The notes below the pieces were generated by a model. That model made no database searches, was not told the origin of the DNA, and was given only the letters and a program-made list of their open reading frames with translations. This document shows positions 26,952-34,770 of a stretch of 64,000 nt of DNA, in pieces. The position numbers and the translations under genes are program-made. This DNA comes from Porphyromonas sp. (GTDB lineage: Bacteria; Bacteroidota; Bacteroidia; Bacteroidales; Porphyromonadaceae), in assembly GCA_029983505.1 (NCBI GenBank), contig JASBZK010000007.1, positions 4,051-68,050 of the forward strand, written 5' to 3'. Position 1 is the stretch's first letter; each line of letters starts with the position of its first letter.

Positions 26952-27964
26952 GCCTTCTCGAATTTTGTTTTGTCCAAAAAGCTTTTCGGTATCTGCATAG
27001 TGGCGCAGTGGAGGGAGCCATTTTGTCGCACCAAGGTGCGGCAGTCCACACCGACCACTAATCGGGTAGTCGTCATCTCTCGCAGTATTTTAAGCGCCTC
27101 TTTGTCGTGAACCGGGTCGCCGTAAGTAGGGACGATGATGGCTCCGTTGGTGAAAAGGAAGTTGGCATACGTGGCGGGTTTTTTCTCTCCCTCCCAAAGG
27201 ACGGGATCCGGCATCGGTAGCTCGTGCAAATAGATATCTGCATACCTTGCCCTCACTTCCTTTGGGTCCATATCGACACAAGTCACGATGTCGAGATTTC
27301 CCACAAACCGTGTCATCGTGTCCACGTGACCGTCCGTGTCGTCGCCTTCGAGGGGGGACGTGGAGAGAATATTGAGGACTTCCAGTCCCAGCTCGGTCAG
27401 GATGCGCTTCTTTTGAGACCGGAGGCCGCCTTTGTTGCGGTTCGGATAGGTGAGGACGGAGCGGGTGGTCAGTCCTTCGCACTCGTTGGATACATCGATG
27501 GCACCACCCTCAAAAACAAAGTCCCGTGCGTCTCTATAGCGCACATTCTCCAGAAAATAGCCTGCGTCGTAAAAATGCTTGGTGAAAGCGTTGTCTTTGT
27601 CCGCGGCAAACTTGCCACCCCAGCCGTTGAACGTAAAATCCACGACCTCTTTCCGCCCCAGCCCGTCAGAGACGCAGAGGGGACCGTAGTCGCGAATCCA
27701 AGTGTCGTTGAGCTCGATGCCGCTGACGCGGTAGAGCGTGAAGCGCGAAGCGCGGGCTTTGGAGAGAAAAGTCTCCTTTACTTCCGAGTCCGGCGGCGTG
27801 ATGAGTACCACGTCCACGAAACGGAGGAGGGTCAAGATGATCTCCTCATAAGTGGTATGGATGTCGGAGAGGTAGGTGCTCCAATCCATATTCTTGGTGG
27901 GCCAGGACATCAAGACGGCATCCTGCCTTTTCCATTCGGCGAGCAGCCGCGGAGGTTGGGTCAT
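26948..27964 (-). CDS. aguA: agmatine deiminase
   Basis: 338-residue member of the agmatine deiminase / peptidylarginine deiminase-like family. Active-site blocks are NDTWIRDYGP, FEGGAIDVS, DTDGHVDTMTRF and the C-terminal GSLHCATMQ with Cys320. It converts agmatine to N-carbamoylputrescine and ammonia, the step before AguB. There is no signal peptide and no gingipain-like or Ig-like domain, so it is not the secreted PPAD virulence enzyme of P. gingivalis. The neighbour aguB confirms the polyamine role; ammonia release may also help acid tolerance. Confidence 0.93.
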   Translation of the reverse strand: MTQPPRLLAEWKRQDAVLMSWPTKNMDWSTYLSDIHTTYEEIILTLLRFVDVVLITPPDSEVKETFLSKARASRFTLYRVSGIELNDTWIRDYGPLCVSDGLGRKEVVDFTFNGWGGKFAADKDNAFTKHFYDAGYFLENVRYRDARDFVFEGGAIDVSNECEGLTTRSVLTYPNRNKGGLRSQKKRILTELGLEVLNILSTSPLEGDDTDGHVDTMTRFVGNLDIVTCVDMDPKEVRARYADIYLHELPMPDPVLWEGEKKPATYANFLFTNGAIIVPTYGDPVHDKEALKILREMTTTRLVVGVDCRTLVRQNGSLHCATMQIPKSFLDKTKFEKA

Positions 27965-28099
27965 ATACTTATGCGCTTCTGCAGAAAAATGGTGTTAAGC
28001 TCCCCTTATCCTTACAAATTTACACCAAACCCTACTATTTCCCAAAAACAAGTCGCTCGAATTTCCTTTTTTTGAGCTCACGACCAAATCTATCTGCGG

Positions 28100-28178
28100 G
28101 GTACAGACCGAGGCGTTTGTCCCGGTCCGTATCTCTTTTCTTTTTCACACAGACCAGGGAAAGTTTCTCGGTCTGTAC
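28100..28178. repeat. dispersed twin-hairpin element, copy h
   Basis: Closely related to the 122-bp repeats at 34490 and 42346: CCCGGTCCGTATCTC followed by a T-rich stretch, and AAGTTTCTCGGTCTGTACC. The outer words GGTACAGACCGAG and CTCGGTCTGTACC are exact inverted partners. The 27965-28374 gap also holds an AT-rich leader and the GTTTGGATAT sites described separately. Confidence 0.7.
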
Positions 28179-28267
28179 CAAATTCCCCCTGTCGTTAAGC
28201 TTATCTGCCCCGGTCTGCCCCGGTCTGGGATTCGATTTGATTTTGCCGGTGTGTCTGCGCGCTTGGG

Positions 28268-28305
28268 GTTTGGATATTTTCCAAACTATGGGTATGTTTG
28301 GATAT
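28268..28305. promoter_or_regulatory. possible operator before the CDCL genes
   Basis: GTTTGGATAT occurs twice in direct orientation (28268-28277 and 28296-28305), and the first copy has an inverted partner TCCAAAC at 28280-28286. This cluster lies about 70-105 bases before the first CDCL start, next to a very A+T-rich stretch. No regulator is named by this. Confidence 0.35.
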
Positions 28306-28374
28306 AAGGTTGTCACAAAAATATAAAAAATAAACTAATAGAAACGCTTTAAATGTCCTTTTAATTATTTGCCT

Positions 28375-30168
28375 ATGTGTAGAAGTAATTCTTTTACCAA
28401 CAAATGGAGGTTACCCCATTTAGTTGTTAATCTTCTCCTCATTGCAGGGCTCGGGTTAGGCGGCTGTTCGAAAAAAAGTTCGGACACCGGTTCTCCCGGA
28501 GATCCGTATGGGGAGGCAGAAAAGACGGCAGTCGATCTCAGCGGACTGAATCCCGGCAAGGGGATGCTTCGTGCGGATGCAGACGTGCCGCCCCCGGAGC
28601 CTGTAGACGAGCCGAAGCCCGGCGATCCGGTCACCCCCGCCGTTTTCGATAATATGAAAGGGGTCATCATCAGTAGGAGTACCGTCTTCCACGCCGGCAT
28701 TACCTATAATGAGTACCTGCTCTTCAATCCGATGAGTAACCTCATCTATCCGGGCAACGTCCTCGTGGGGAACTCGATTTCCAACGGTCGATACCTCCCC
28801 GTGGGCGCTCAGAAGGTCGGCGAGATCACTTGGTCTACGCCCGATTTCGCTCCCGCCGAGCCGGGCTACACCTTCGTAAAGAAGACGGTGGATCCCAATT
28901 TCAGCGACTATGCGGCGACTATGCAGGCTTGGAACTCCATCCCAAAGCAGCCGACAGCCACGACCTCCACGTTCGAGGTGACGGAGGTGAATAGCGTGAA
29001 CGAGTTCAGCGCCAAGTTCGGCATCGGGTTTGAAGTCGATGCGATTAAAGCCGGCATATCCCTGAGCGGTAAAGTGGGCGAGCTGAAGACACACATCCTT
29101 GTGAAGTTTATCCAAAAAGCCTACTCGGTGTCTATGGACATCCCGCGCCGTCCGCTTTTGCTCTCTGCCGATGTCCCCTCTATGGACGGAGTGCTTCCGG
29201 TCTACATCTCCGATATCTTCTACGGTCGGATCGCGTATGCCCTCATCTCCACGAACCACGACTACTGGGAGATCCTCGCCGCCCTACAGCTCGGAGTCCC
29301 CGGTTTCTCCCTCGAAATCAGCTCCGGGTATAAGGACATTTTGGACACCTCCCTCTCGCGGTACGTCGTAATCGGCGGGACTTCCGGCGATCACGGACAC
29401 TTCGTCTCTGAGGGCTGGGAAGGGTTCAAGAAGGCGATAGCCGCCCCTCTGCATTCTTACGACGCCGTACCCGTGGCCATGACGCTGAGGTACGCCGACG
29501 ATAACTCCGTCGCGAGAGTCCTTTTCAGCGGAGAGTATCCCGTCACGGAGAGCTATTTCGTCAAAGACTGCGACGAGATAACGTTCACGTTCCGTCCCGC
29601 GACCGTACAGGCCAAGGCTGCCAACCGCGAAGACCTCTACCTGTGGGGCCACACGGTGGTTCGCGTGCCGGCCGAGCTCTCGGGTACCGGAGAGATGAAG
29701 GAGTACAGACCCGTATGGCTGCCTATGAGCAAGTATATGAAGCTGAAAAAAGAGACCGCGGAGCCGTACTACAACCCCGAGGATGCGCAGGTTAAAGTGG
29801 TTCGTCCGAAAGGGATGTCGATGAAAGACTTCCTTGAGAGCAGAATCGAAATCGACGCACAATTCCACAACACCAACTCCGCCGGAACCATCACGGGTGA
29901 CGATCTCGGCAGCCGTACTATTTCGGTCAAACTGCAAGATTTGCTCTTCAACGCCATCCACGGGGCATACTCGGTGTCCACGCGTAGAAACGCCTACCGG
30001 GATTACTCTGCCACGGTTAATTTCGAACTGCTCCACGACGTGAAAGTCCTTGAAGAGATGCCGCGCTCCGCTGTCGGCGTCAAAGTAAATAACGACGCGG
30101 ACCTCAAGGCCGCCCCCGCTGATGCCAATCCTTTCGAAGGCGTCCTGTGGACGACTAAGTCGAAGTAA
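28375..30168 (+). CDS. CDC-like (cholesterol-dependent cytolysin-like) lipoprotein 1
   Basis: 597-residue lipoprotein (LGLGGC, Cys31) with a Pro/Asp-rich linker to about residue 80, then a pore-forming core recognisable as thiol-activated-cytolysin-related. Blocks matching CDC domains 1-3: YPGNVLVGNSI (like the CDC PGALxxAN block), a helix-forming ELKTHILVKFIQKAYSVSMD (like the AYKQIFYTVS block), VYISDIFYGR (Tyr283-Gly-Arg285, like VAYGR) and the twin glycine hinge IGGTSGDHG (334-335). The Trp-rich undecapeptide of true CDCs and its cholesterol site are absent. It has about 30 extra C-terminal residues relative to its neighbour. It probably forms pores jointly with the next gene product. ATG 28375 chosen over TTG 28369. 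Confidence 0.8.
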   Translation: MCRSNSFTNKWRLPHLVVNLLLIAGLGLGGCSKKSSDTGSPGDPYGEAEKTAVDLSGLNPGKGMLRADADVPPPEPVDEPKPGDPVTPAVFDNMKGVIISRSTVFHAGITYNEYLLFNPMSNLIYPGNVLVGNSISNGRYLPVGAQKVGEITWSTPDFAPAEPGYTFVKKTVDPNFSDYAATMQAWNSIPKQPTATTSTFEVTEVNSVNEFSAKFGIGFEVDAIKAGISLSGKVGELKTHILVKFIQKAYSVSMDIPRRPLLLSADVPSMDGVLPVYISDIFYGRIAYALISTNHDYWEILAALQLGVPGFSLEISSGYKDILDTSLSRYVVIGGTSGDHGHFVSEGWEGFKKAIAAPLHSYDAVPVAMTLRYADDNSVARVLFSGEYPVTESYFVKDCDEITFTFRPATVQAKAANREDLYLWGHTVVRVPAELSGTGEMKEYRPVWLPMSKYMKLKKETAEPYYNPEDAQVKVVRPKGMSMKDFLESRIEIDAQFHNTNSAGTITGDDLGSRTISVKLQDLLFNAIHGAYSVSTRRNAYRDYSATVNFELLHDVKVLEEMPRSAVGVKVNNDADLKAAPADANPFEGVLWTTKSK

Positions 30169-30224
30169 ACCCCTGTAACCATAAGTTTCGGATATCAAAC
30201 AACCAACCACATAAACTCAGAACC

Positions 30225-31940
30225 ATGAAAACAAACTTCTTATCCTTCGCTGTGATCTCGGTCTCAGCCCTTCTGTCGTCAGGAGCGCTCTTTACCGCTT
30301 GCTCGAAAGAAGCTCCGGAATTGAATGAACCCAATAACAAAACCGAAGTCGGAAGCCAAGATTTTTCTGCCCTTAACCTCCCCTACGCCGGCGGAATGAC
30401 CCGTGCCGATGGCGAACCCGGACTCCAGCCGCCCGAAATCCCGCCCCTTAGTCCCATCGAACCTCCGGTGGACGGTACCGCGGTGATCGAAGCGATCCAC
30501 AATAACATCAAAGGCGTCATCATCAACCAAAAGAAGGTCTACAACGCAGGTTTCGCCTTCGATGAAATGAGCATCTTTAACCCCTCCGCCAATCAGGTTT
30601 TCCCGGGGAGCGTCTTCGTCGGCAGCTCCATCACCAACGGCAAGTACCTTAACCTCAGAAGCACGGTGGGAGAAGTAAACTGGACCGCGTCCGGGCTTAT
30701 CCCCCAAAACGCCGCAGACCAATTCGCCCGAAACGTCATAGACCCTAAGGCGAGCGACTACAATACGACGCTGCAGGGATGGTTGGGTGCACCCTCCATG
30801 CCTCTGGCTACTACGACAACTTTTGAAGTCAACGAAGTCTCTAACTCCAAAGAACTCGGAATCAAAATCGGTATCGGATTCGACTCCGACGACCTCAAAG
30901 CCAAGCTCGACCTGTCCGTAAACCAGGAGAGAATGAAGACCCACGTCCTGGTGAAAGCCGTCCAAAAAGCCTTCAGCGTCGCTCTCGATGTCCCTGACGC
31001 CAAGACGAGCATCCTTAAGACCGCGAAAGTCGAAGATATGGACGGCGTGATGCCGGTGTACGTAAGCGAAGTCTTCTACGGACGCCTCGCATACGCCGTG
31101 ATCTCCTCTAACCACGAATACCACGAAGTGGTGGCTGCCCTGAATCTGAACCTGCCCACCGGCACCGAAAAGATCGATCTCAATCTCTCCACCAAGTACA
31201 AGGAAATCTTGGACGCCTCAGTGAGCAAGACTTACATCATAGGCGGTTCCAGCGAAGAGCACGGTCTGGGTCTCTCTAATGGCTGGGAGGGCTTCAAGAA
31301 AGCGCTCTCTGCGCCTCTCCTGCCCTACACGGCCAAGCCCGTGGCCTATACCCTCAGGTACGTCAATGACAACTCCGTTGCGCGTGTCGTCCTGATGAGT
31401 GACTATGTCCTCAACGAAAGTTACTTCATCCCCGATATGACGGAGCTTAAGGTGACGTTTGATCCTGCGACTGCCCGCGCCAAAGCCGGAAACCGTGCGC
31501 CGCTCTTCTTCTACGGGAACGTGAAGATCAAACCGGCCGATGCAGGAGACAACGCTTGGGTAACCATCTTTAACCACACCGTAGGTGACTTCATCAAGCT
31601 CGAGGACAGTAACACGAATGCCGACATCTCCGCCGATCCCGAAGTCGAACTCGTTATCAAGCGTCCTGCCGGGATGAGTATGAAAGACTTCCTTGCCCTG
31701 AAAGTGGATGTCTCCGCAGACTTTTATCTGACGAATGCTTCCGGACGCTCCAGGACGGACGATCTCGGAACCGTGAAAAAGCAGATCACTGTGAAAGACC
31801 TCATCTTCAGTGGGCTCAGAGGCGCACTGAATGTCTATTCCCAGAAACTGTCCACCCAAGAGTACGAAGCCAACATCGTCTTTACCCCCACTCTTGACAC
31901 CAAGGGTATCACTCAGATTGAAAACGAGTACAGCTACTGA
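30225..31940 (+). CDS. CDC-like lipoprotein 2
   Basis: 571-residue paralogue of the preceding gene, 56 bases downstream. Lipobox LFTAC (Cys26), Pro-rich linker, then the same order of blocks: FPGSVFVGSSITNGKY, RMKTHVLVKAVQKAFSVALD, VYVSEVFYGR (Tyr285-Arg287) and IIGGSSEEHG (Gly340-341), followed by GWEGFKKALSAPLLPY and TLRYVNDNSVARVV shared with copy 1. The GGxxxEH match to CDCs (GGDAAEH) is especially clear. No undecapeptide is present. Known Bacteroidetes CDCLs work as two-component short/long pairs, one needing proteolytic activation; which partner is which cannot be settled here because both have the extra C-terminal domain. A conserved Arg (GMTRAD, Arg60) precedes the folded part in both. 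Confidence 0.8.
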   Translation: MKTNFLSFAVISVSALLSSGALFTACSKEAPELNEPNNKTEVGSQDFSALNLPYAGGMTRADGEPGLQPPEIPPLSPIEPPVDGTAVIEAIHNNIKGVIINQKKVYNAGFAFDEMSIFNPSANQVFPGSVFVGSSITNGKYLNLRSTVGEVNWTASGLIPQNAADQFARNVIDPKASDYNTTLQGWLGAPSMPLATTTTFEVNEVSNSKELGIKIGIGFDSDDLKAKLDLSVNQERMKTHVLVKAVQKAFSVALDVPDAKTSILKTAKVEDMDGVMPVYVSEVFYGRLAYAVISSNHEYHEVVAALNLNLPTGTEKIDLNLSTKYKEILDASVSKTYIIGGSSEEHGLGLSNGWEGFKKALSAPLLPYTAKPVAYTLRYVNDNSVARVVLMSDYVLNESYFIPDMTELKVTFDPATARAKAGNRAPLFFYGNVKIKPADAGDNAWVTIFNHTVGDFIKLEDSNTNADISADPEVELVIKRPAGMSMKDFLALKVDVSADFYLTNASGRSRTDDLGTVKKQITVKDLIFSGLRGALNVYSQKLSTQEYEANIVFTPTLDTKGITQIENEYSY

Positions 31941-31980
31941 TTGACTGTCCGTTTCTCGGCTTTTGCCTATATGAAGACAT

Positions 31981-32009
31981 CCTCCGGGGAGGTTTAAGCT
32001 CCCCGGAGG
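31981..32009 (+). promoter_or_regulatory. strong hairpin between CDCL2 and the C10 protease
   Basis: CCTCCGGGGAG (31981-31991) and CTCCCCGGAGG (31999-32009) pair perfectly over 11 bp around a 7-base loop. No T run follows, so it is more likely an RNA-processing or stability element, or a partial attenuator, than a full terminator. It is 42 bases before the protease start. Confidence 0.6.
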
Positions 32010-32050
32010 GCGTGTCTCCTTCCAAATAATTCACTAAAGTCCTATCAGTC

Positions 32051-34327
32051 ATGAAACACTCCCCTAAGCTATGGATTTTACTGGTCCTCCTCGCCGGGAT
32101 CTTCATCTCCGGTCTGGCAGGATGCACCAAGTCTGATGTGCAGGGGCCCGTCGATCCGGGCAATCCCAAGCTGACCTCCACTGATCCTCATCACCTCTCA
32201 CCCGCAGAGGCAGGAGAAATCGCCAAAGCCTTTCTTGCAGGCGGAGGATCCGGCAGTACCCTCCTACGCGGTGCCGCGGGCGATGCGCTCTCGCTTGTTT
32301 TCCAAGATCCGGCAAGCACGCCCGCACTTCGGTCGGACGACGGTGCCGGTAAGGCCGCCCTGCCTGCCTATTACGTGTTTGACGTAGGCGAAAAAGGCTA
32401 CGTCATCGTTTCCGCGTGGGACAACACCCTCCCCATCCTTGGCTTTTCGGACGAAGGTAACTTTATGACCCGTGAGGAGATGGAGAAATATCCCTCCGAG
32501 TCCGCCAACGTCCTCAGCTTCCTCGGGGCTTACGCCGAGAGTATCAACGAGCTCAGCCAAAGCCTCAAAGTCGACGAACCCCTCGTCCAAAGTCGAGAAA
32601 AGGCGCTCAAAGGGTCTGTCAGCACCAATCTGACCCGCGCGTACAACAGCATCGCACCGCTTCTGGGCAACATCGCGTGGAATCAGTCCCCCTACTACAA
32701 CGCCTACTGCCCCACCGGTACGCCTGTGGGCTGTGTGGCGACTGCTACCTGCCAGATTATGAAATACTGGGAGTATCCCGATTACGGCAGAGGGTCGCAT
32801 CGCTCTACGGTGGATGGTCAGGTGGCCAACTACGAACACGCTCTGAACTGGCGAAATATGCCTGCCGGTACGCTCCGCACTTGGAATGACGACGTGGCCC
32901 GCTTCTGCTATGACGTGGCAGTGGGTCTGAATATGCAGTTCAGCCCGAGCGGCAGCGGCACTTGGCAGTCCTACGTGCCGGATCTGCTCGTCAGCCACTA
33001 TTATTACAAAAATACGGCTCAAGACCTCTACCGGAGCAGATACTCCACGGCTCAGTGGGAAAATATCGTCTACAACGAGCTCGCCAACCGCAGACCGGTG
33101 CAGTACGCAGGATCCGGGAACGGAGGCGGACACTCCTTCGTCTGTGACGGGTATAACGGCGGTTATTTCCACATCAACTGGGGCTGGGGCGGTATGAGCA
33201 ACGGCTACTTCCTCCTCCACGCACTTGATCCCAATAGCTTGGGCGTAGGCGGCGGTTCCGGCGGCTTTAATTACGGACAGGACATCATCATCGGCATCCA
33301 GCCGGCCACGCAGCCCGATCCGACTCCAGACCCCGACCCCACACCCGATCCGAACGACCCCTCCGGCTCCGATTACTGCGCCTCTTCGGGTAGGTACGCC
33401 AATAGTACCTTTATCAGTAGAGTAGCCATCTCCAATGTGGACCAAAGATCAGGCTCCGGCGAAGGCGGCTACAACTATTACGACCGTCCCGCCATCAAAC
33501 TCACGAACGGCAGGACGTATACCCTTACCGTCGTCCCCGGCTCTACCGCAGGCAATTATCCCGAATACTGGAGAGTCTGGATAGACCTGAATGGAGATAA
33601 ACAGTTCTCTTCGGGTGAGCTCGCAGCCGAGTTCACCACCACCGAGGCCAATAGAGCCGTCTCCAAATCCATCCGGATGCCTTTGAATACGACCACCCGC
33701 GAGACCCGTATGCGCGTCTCGATGAAGTGGGGCAGCTATCCCTCGGTGTGCGAAACGTTCGATCACGGCGAAGTCGAAGATTATGCCGTGCTTTTCGGTA
33801 ACGCCGATCCCACGCCCGACCCTACTCCCGATCCCGACCCCGTTGACCCGAATCCCGAACCCAACCCCGTCGTGCCTACTCCGGAGGATATCGACTACCC
33901 CGGGTCGTCTTCGGTCGACTCTTTCTGGGGCTTCATCCATACGGTGCAGATCGGCTCGATGGAAAACCGCTCGGCTAAGGGGGACAACTACGCCGATTAC
34001 TCCCGCTCTTCCGACCGCTACATCCGTGCTTCGAGTGGCAAGAGCCTGACATATAAGCTGACCCCGGGCTTCGGAGGCACTCAGATCTACTGGTGCTACT
34101 GGAGAGTGTGGATTGACTTCAATAAAAACGGTGTCTTCGAGTCTTCGGAGATGAAAGTCAGCAAATACGGCTCTCAGTACGTCAGTGGCTGGTTCTCGCT
34201 GCCCTTCACTTTGGACAAAGGCTTCTACAGGGTGCGCGTCTCCATGTGTATGAATGACGGCTATCCTTTGCCCGACCGTAATTTCAATTACGGAGAGGTC
34301 GAAGACTACTCTCTCTATATTGAGTAA
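32051..34327 (+). CDS. C10-family cysteine protease (SpeB/PrtT-like) lipoprotein with two GEVEDY domains
   Basis: 758-residue lipoprotein (LAGC, Cys25). Residues about 45-185 are a Spi/propeptide-like domain (PAEAGEIAKAFL, YVIVSAWDNTLPILGFSDEG). The C10 papain-like domain follows, with catalytic Cys228 in GTPVGCVATATC and His361 in GGHSFVCDGYNGG, plus FHINWGWGGMSNGYF. Two DP-rich linkers (about 420-437 and 585-612) separate two GEVEDY-type beta domains, ending DHGEVEDYAV and NYGEVEDYSLYIE. Family members such as streptopain and P. gingivalis PrtT are secreted zymogens. Its position right after the CDCL pair suggests it could activate them or share their control. The active site is intact. Confidence 0.9.
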   Translation: MKHSPKLWILLVLLAGIFISGLAGCTKSDVQGPVDPGNPKLTSTDPHHLSPAEAGEIAKAFLAGGGSGSTLLRGAAGDALSLVFQDPASTPALRSDDGAGKAALPAYYVFDVGEKGYVIVSAWDNTLPILGFSDEGNFMTREEMEKYPSESANVLSFLGAYAESINELSQSLKVDEPLVQSREKALKGSVSTNLTRAYNSIAPLLGNIAWNQSPYYNAYCPTGTPVGCVATATCQIMKYWEYPDYGRGSHRSTVDGQVANYEHALNWRNMPAGTLRTWNDDVARFCYDVAVGLNMQFSPSGSGTWQSYVPDLLVSHYYYKNTAQDLYRSRYSTAQWENIVYNELANRRPVQYAGSGNGGGHSFVCDGYNGGYFHINWGWGGMSNGYFLLHALDPNSLGVGGGSGGFNYGQDIIIGIQPATQPDPTPDPDPTPDPNDPSGSDYCASSGRYANSTFISRVAISNVDQRSGSGEGGYNYYDRPAIKLTNGRTYTLTVVPGSTAGNYPEYWRVWIDLNGDKQFSSGELAAEFTTTEANRAVSKSIRMPLNTTTRETRMRVSMKWGSYPSVCETFDHGEVEDYAVLFGNADPTPDPTPDPDPVDPNPEPNPVVPTPEDIDYPGSSSVDSFWGFIHTVQIGSMENRSAKGDNYADYSRSSDRYIRASSGKSLTYKLTPGFGGTQIYWCYWRVWIDFNKNGVFESSEMKVSKYGSQYVSGWFSLPFTLDKGFYRVRVSMCMNDGYPLPDRNFNYGEVEDYSLYIE

Positions 34328-34352
34328 CGCCTAAAAGGAGACTTTGCCTCAT

Positions 34353-34480
34353 GAGGTTGTGTATAAAGGTCGAAATGCAAGGCGCTCCGGGCTGAGGGCG
34401 ACGGGAATGTACTCGGGTACTCTTGCCTATGTCCCGAATGCCGAAACGGGGCGCAGCAGTTCGGACTTTTGACACACCTC
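34353..34480. mobile_element. MITE-like 128-bp imperfect inverted repeat
   Basis: Left arm GAGGTTGTGTATAAAGGTCG... (34353-34378) and the reverse complement of the right arm GAGGTGTGTCAAAAGTCCGA... (34480-34456) match at most positions, and the inner sequence continues as an imperfect palindrome centred on GTACTCGGGTAC near 34412-34424. No reading frame is inside. A piece of the left arm recurs at 10656-10679. It lies between the protease stop and direct-repeat copy 1. Confidence 0.5.
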
Positions 34481-34489
34481 CATCAACCA

Positions 34490-34611
34490 AGACCTGCGCA
34501 TAGAGGTCTCACCACGTGAGATACGGACCGAGAAGTTTGTCCCGGTCCGTATCTCTTTCCTTTTTTGTACAGACCGAGGAAAGTTTCTCGGTCTGTACCG
34601 GATCAGCGCCC
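34490..34611. repeat. 122-bp direct repeat, copy 1 (twin-hairpin element i)
   Basis: Identical base for base to 42346-42467. It contains hairpin A (GAGATACGGACCG 34518-34530 / CGGTCCGTATCTC 34543-34555) and hairpin B (GTACAGACCGAG 34567-34578 / CTCGGTCTGTAC 34587-34598). An alternative stem GTCTCAC / GTGAGAT overlaps hairpin A. The pair of repeats brackets the SusC-DUF4302 cassette. Confidence 0.95.
34518..34566 (+). terminator. terminator after the C10 protease (hairpin A of repeat copy 1)
   Basis: A perfect 13-bp stem (34518-34530 / 34543-34555) is followed by a T/C tract with six consecutive T (34561-34566). This form fits Rho-independent termination on the plus strand. Confidence 0.6.
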
Positions 34612-34717
34612 CCTCCCACCCCGCCCTCACTCTGCTTATGTGTGTTATTAAAAAAACTAATAAATTAAATCTTTTTGTGTGACTGAAAATTTGGCTATAT
34701 TGCATTCGAAACTGTTA

Positions 34718-34736
34718 AGTGCCTTATATCGGCACT
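34718..34736 (+). promoter_or_regulatory. small hairpin in the susC-like leader
   Basis: AGTGCC (34718-34723) and GGCACT (34731-34736) flank a 7-base loop in an otherwise very A+T-rich 150-base stretch before the SusC-like gene. It may be a regulator site or mRNA leader structure. The 34328-34770 gap holds this, the MITE-like element and direct-repeat copy 1. Confidence 0.35.
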
Positions 34737-34770
34737 ATTTATTTAAATAAATCAATTTAATAGCTGGTAA

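Noticed and set aside
26948..27964. Secreted peptidylarginine deiminase (PPAD) virulence factor
   Set aside because: No signal peptide or C-terminal sorting domain; short length and the adjacent aguB gene fit agmatine deiminase.
28375..31940. Reading the two lipoproteins as FimA/Mfa1-type fimbrillins
   Set aside because: The lipobox and conserved linker arginine are fimbrillin-like, but the FYGR, GGxxxEH and PG blocks in the right order match CDCs, and there is no fimbrillin N-terminal domain pattern or mfa/fim neighbour gene.
33301..33860. Tandem DNA repeat in the protease gene
   Set aside because: The CCCGATCC-like repetition encodes the two Asp/Pro linkers between domains, so it is explained by protein sequence.
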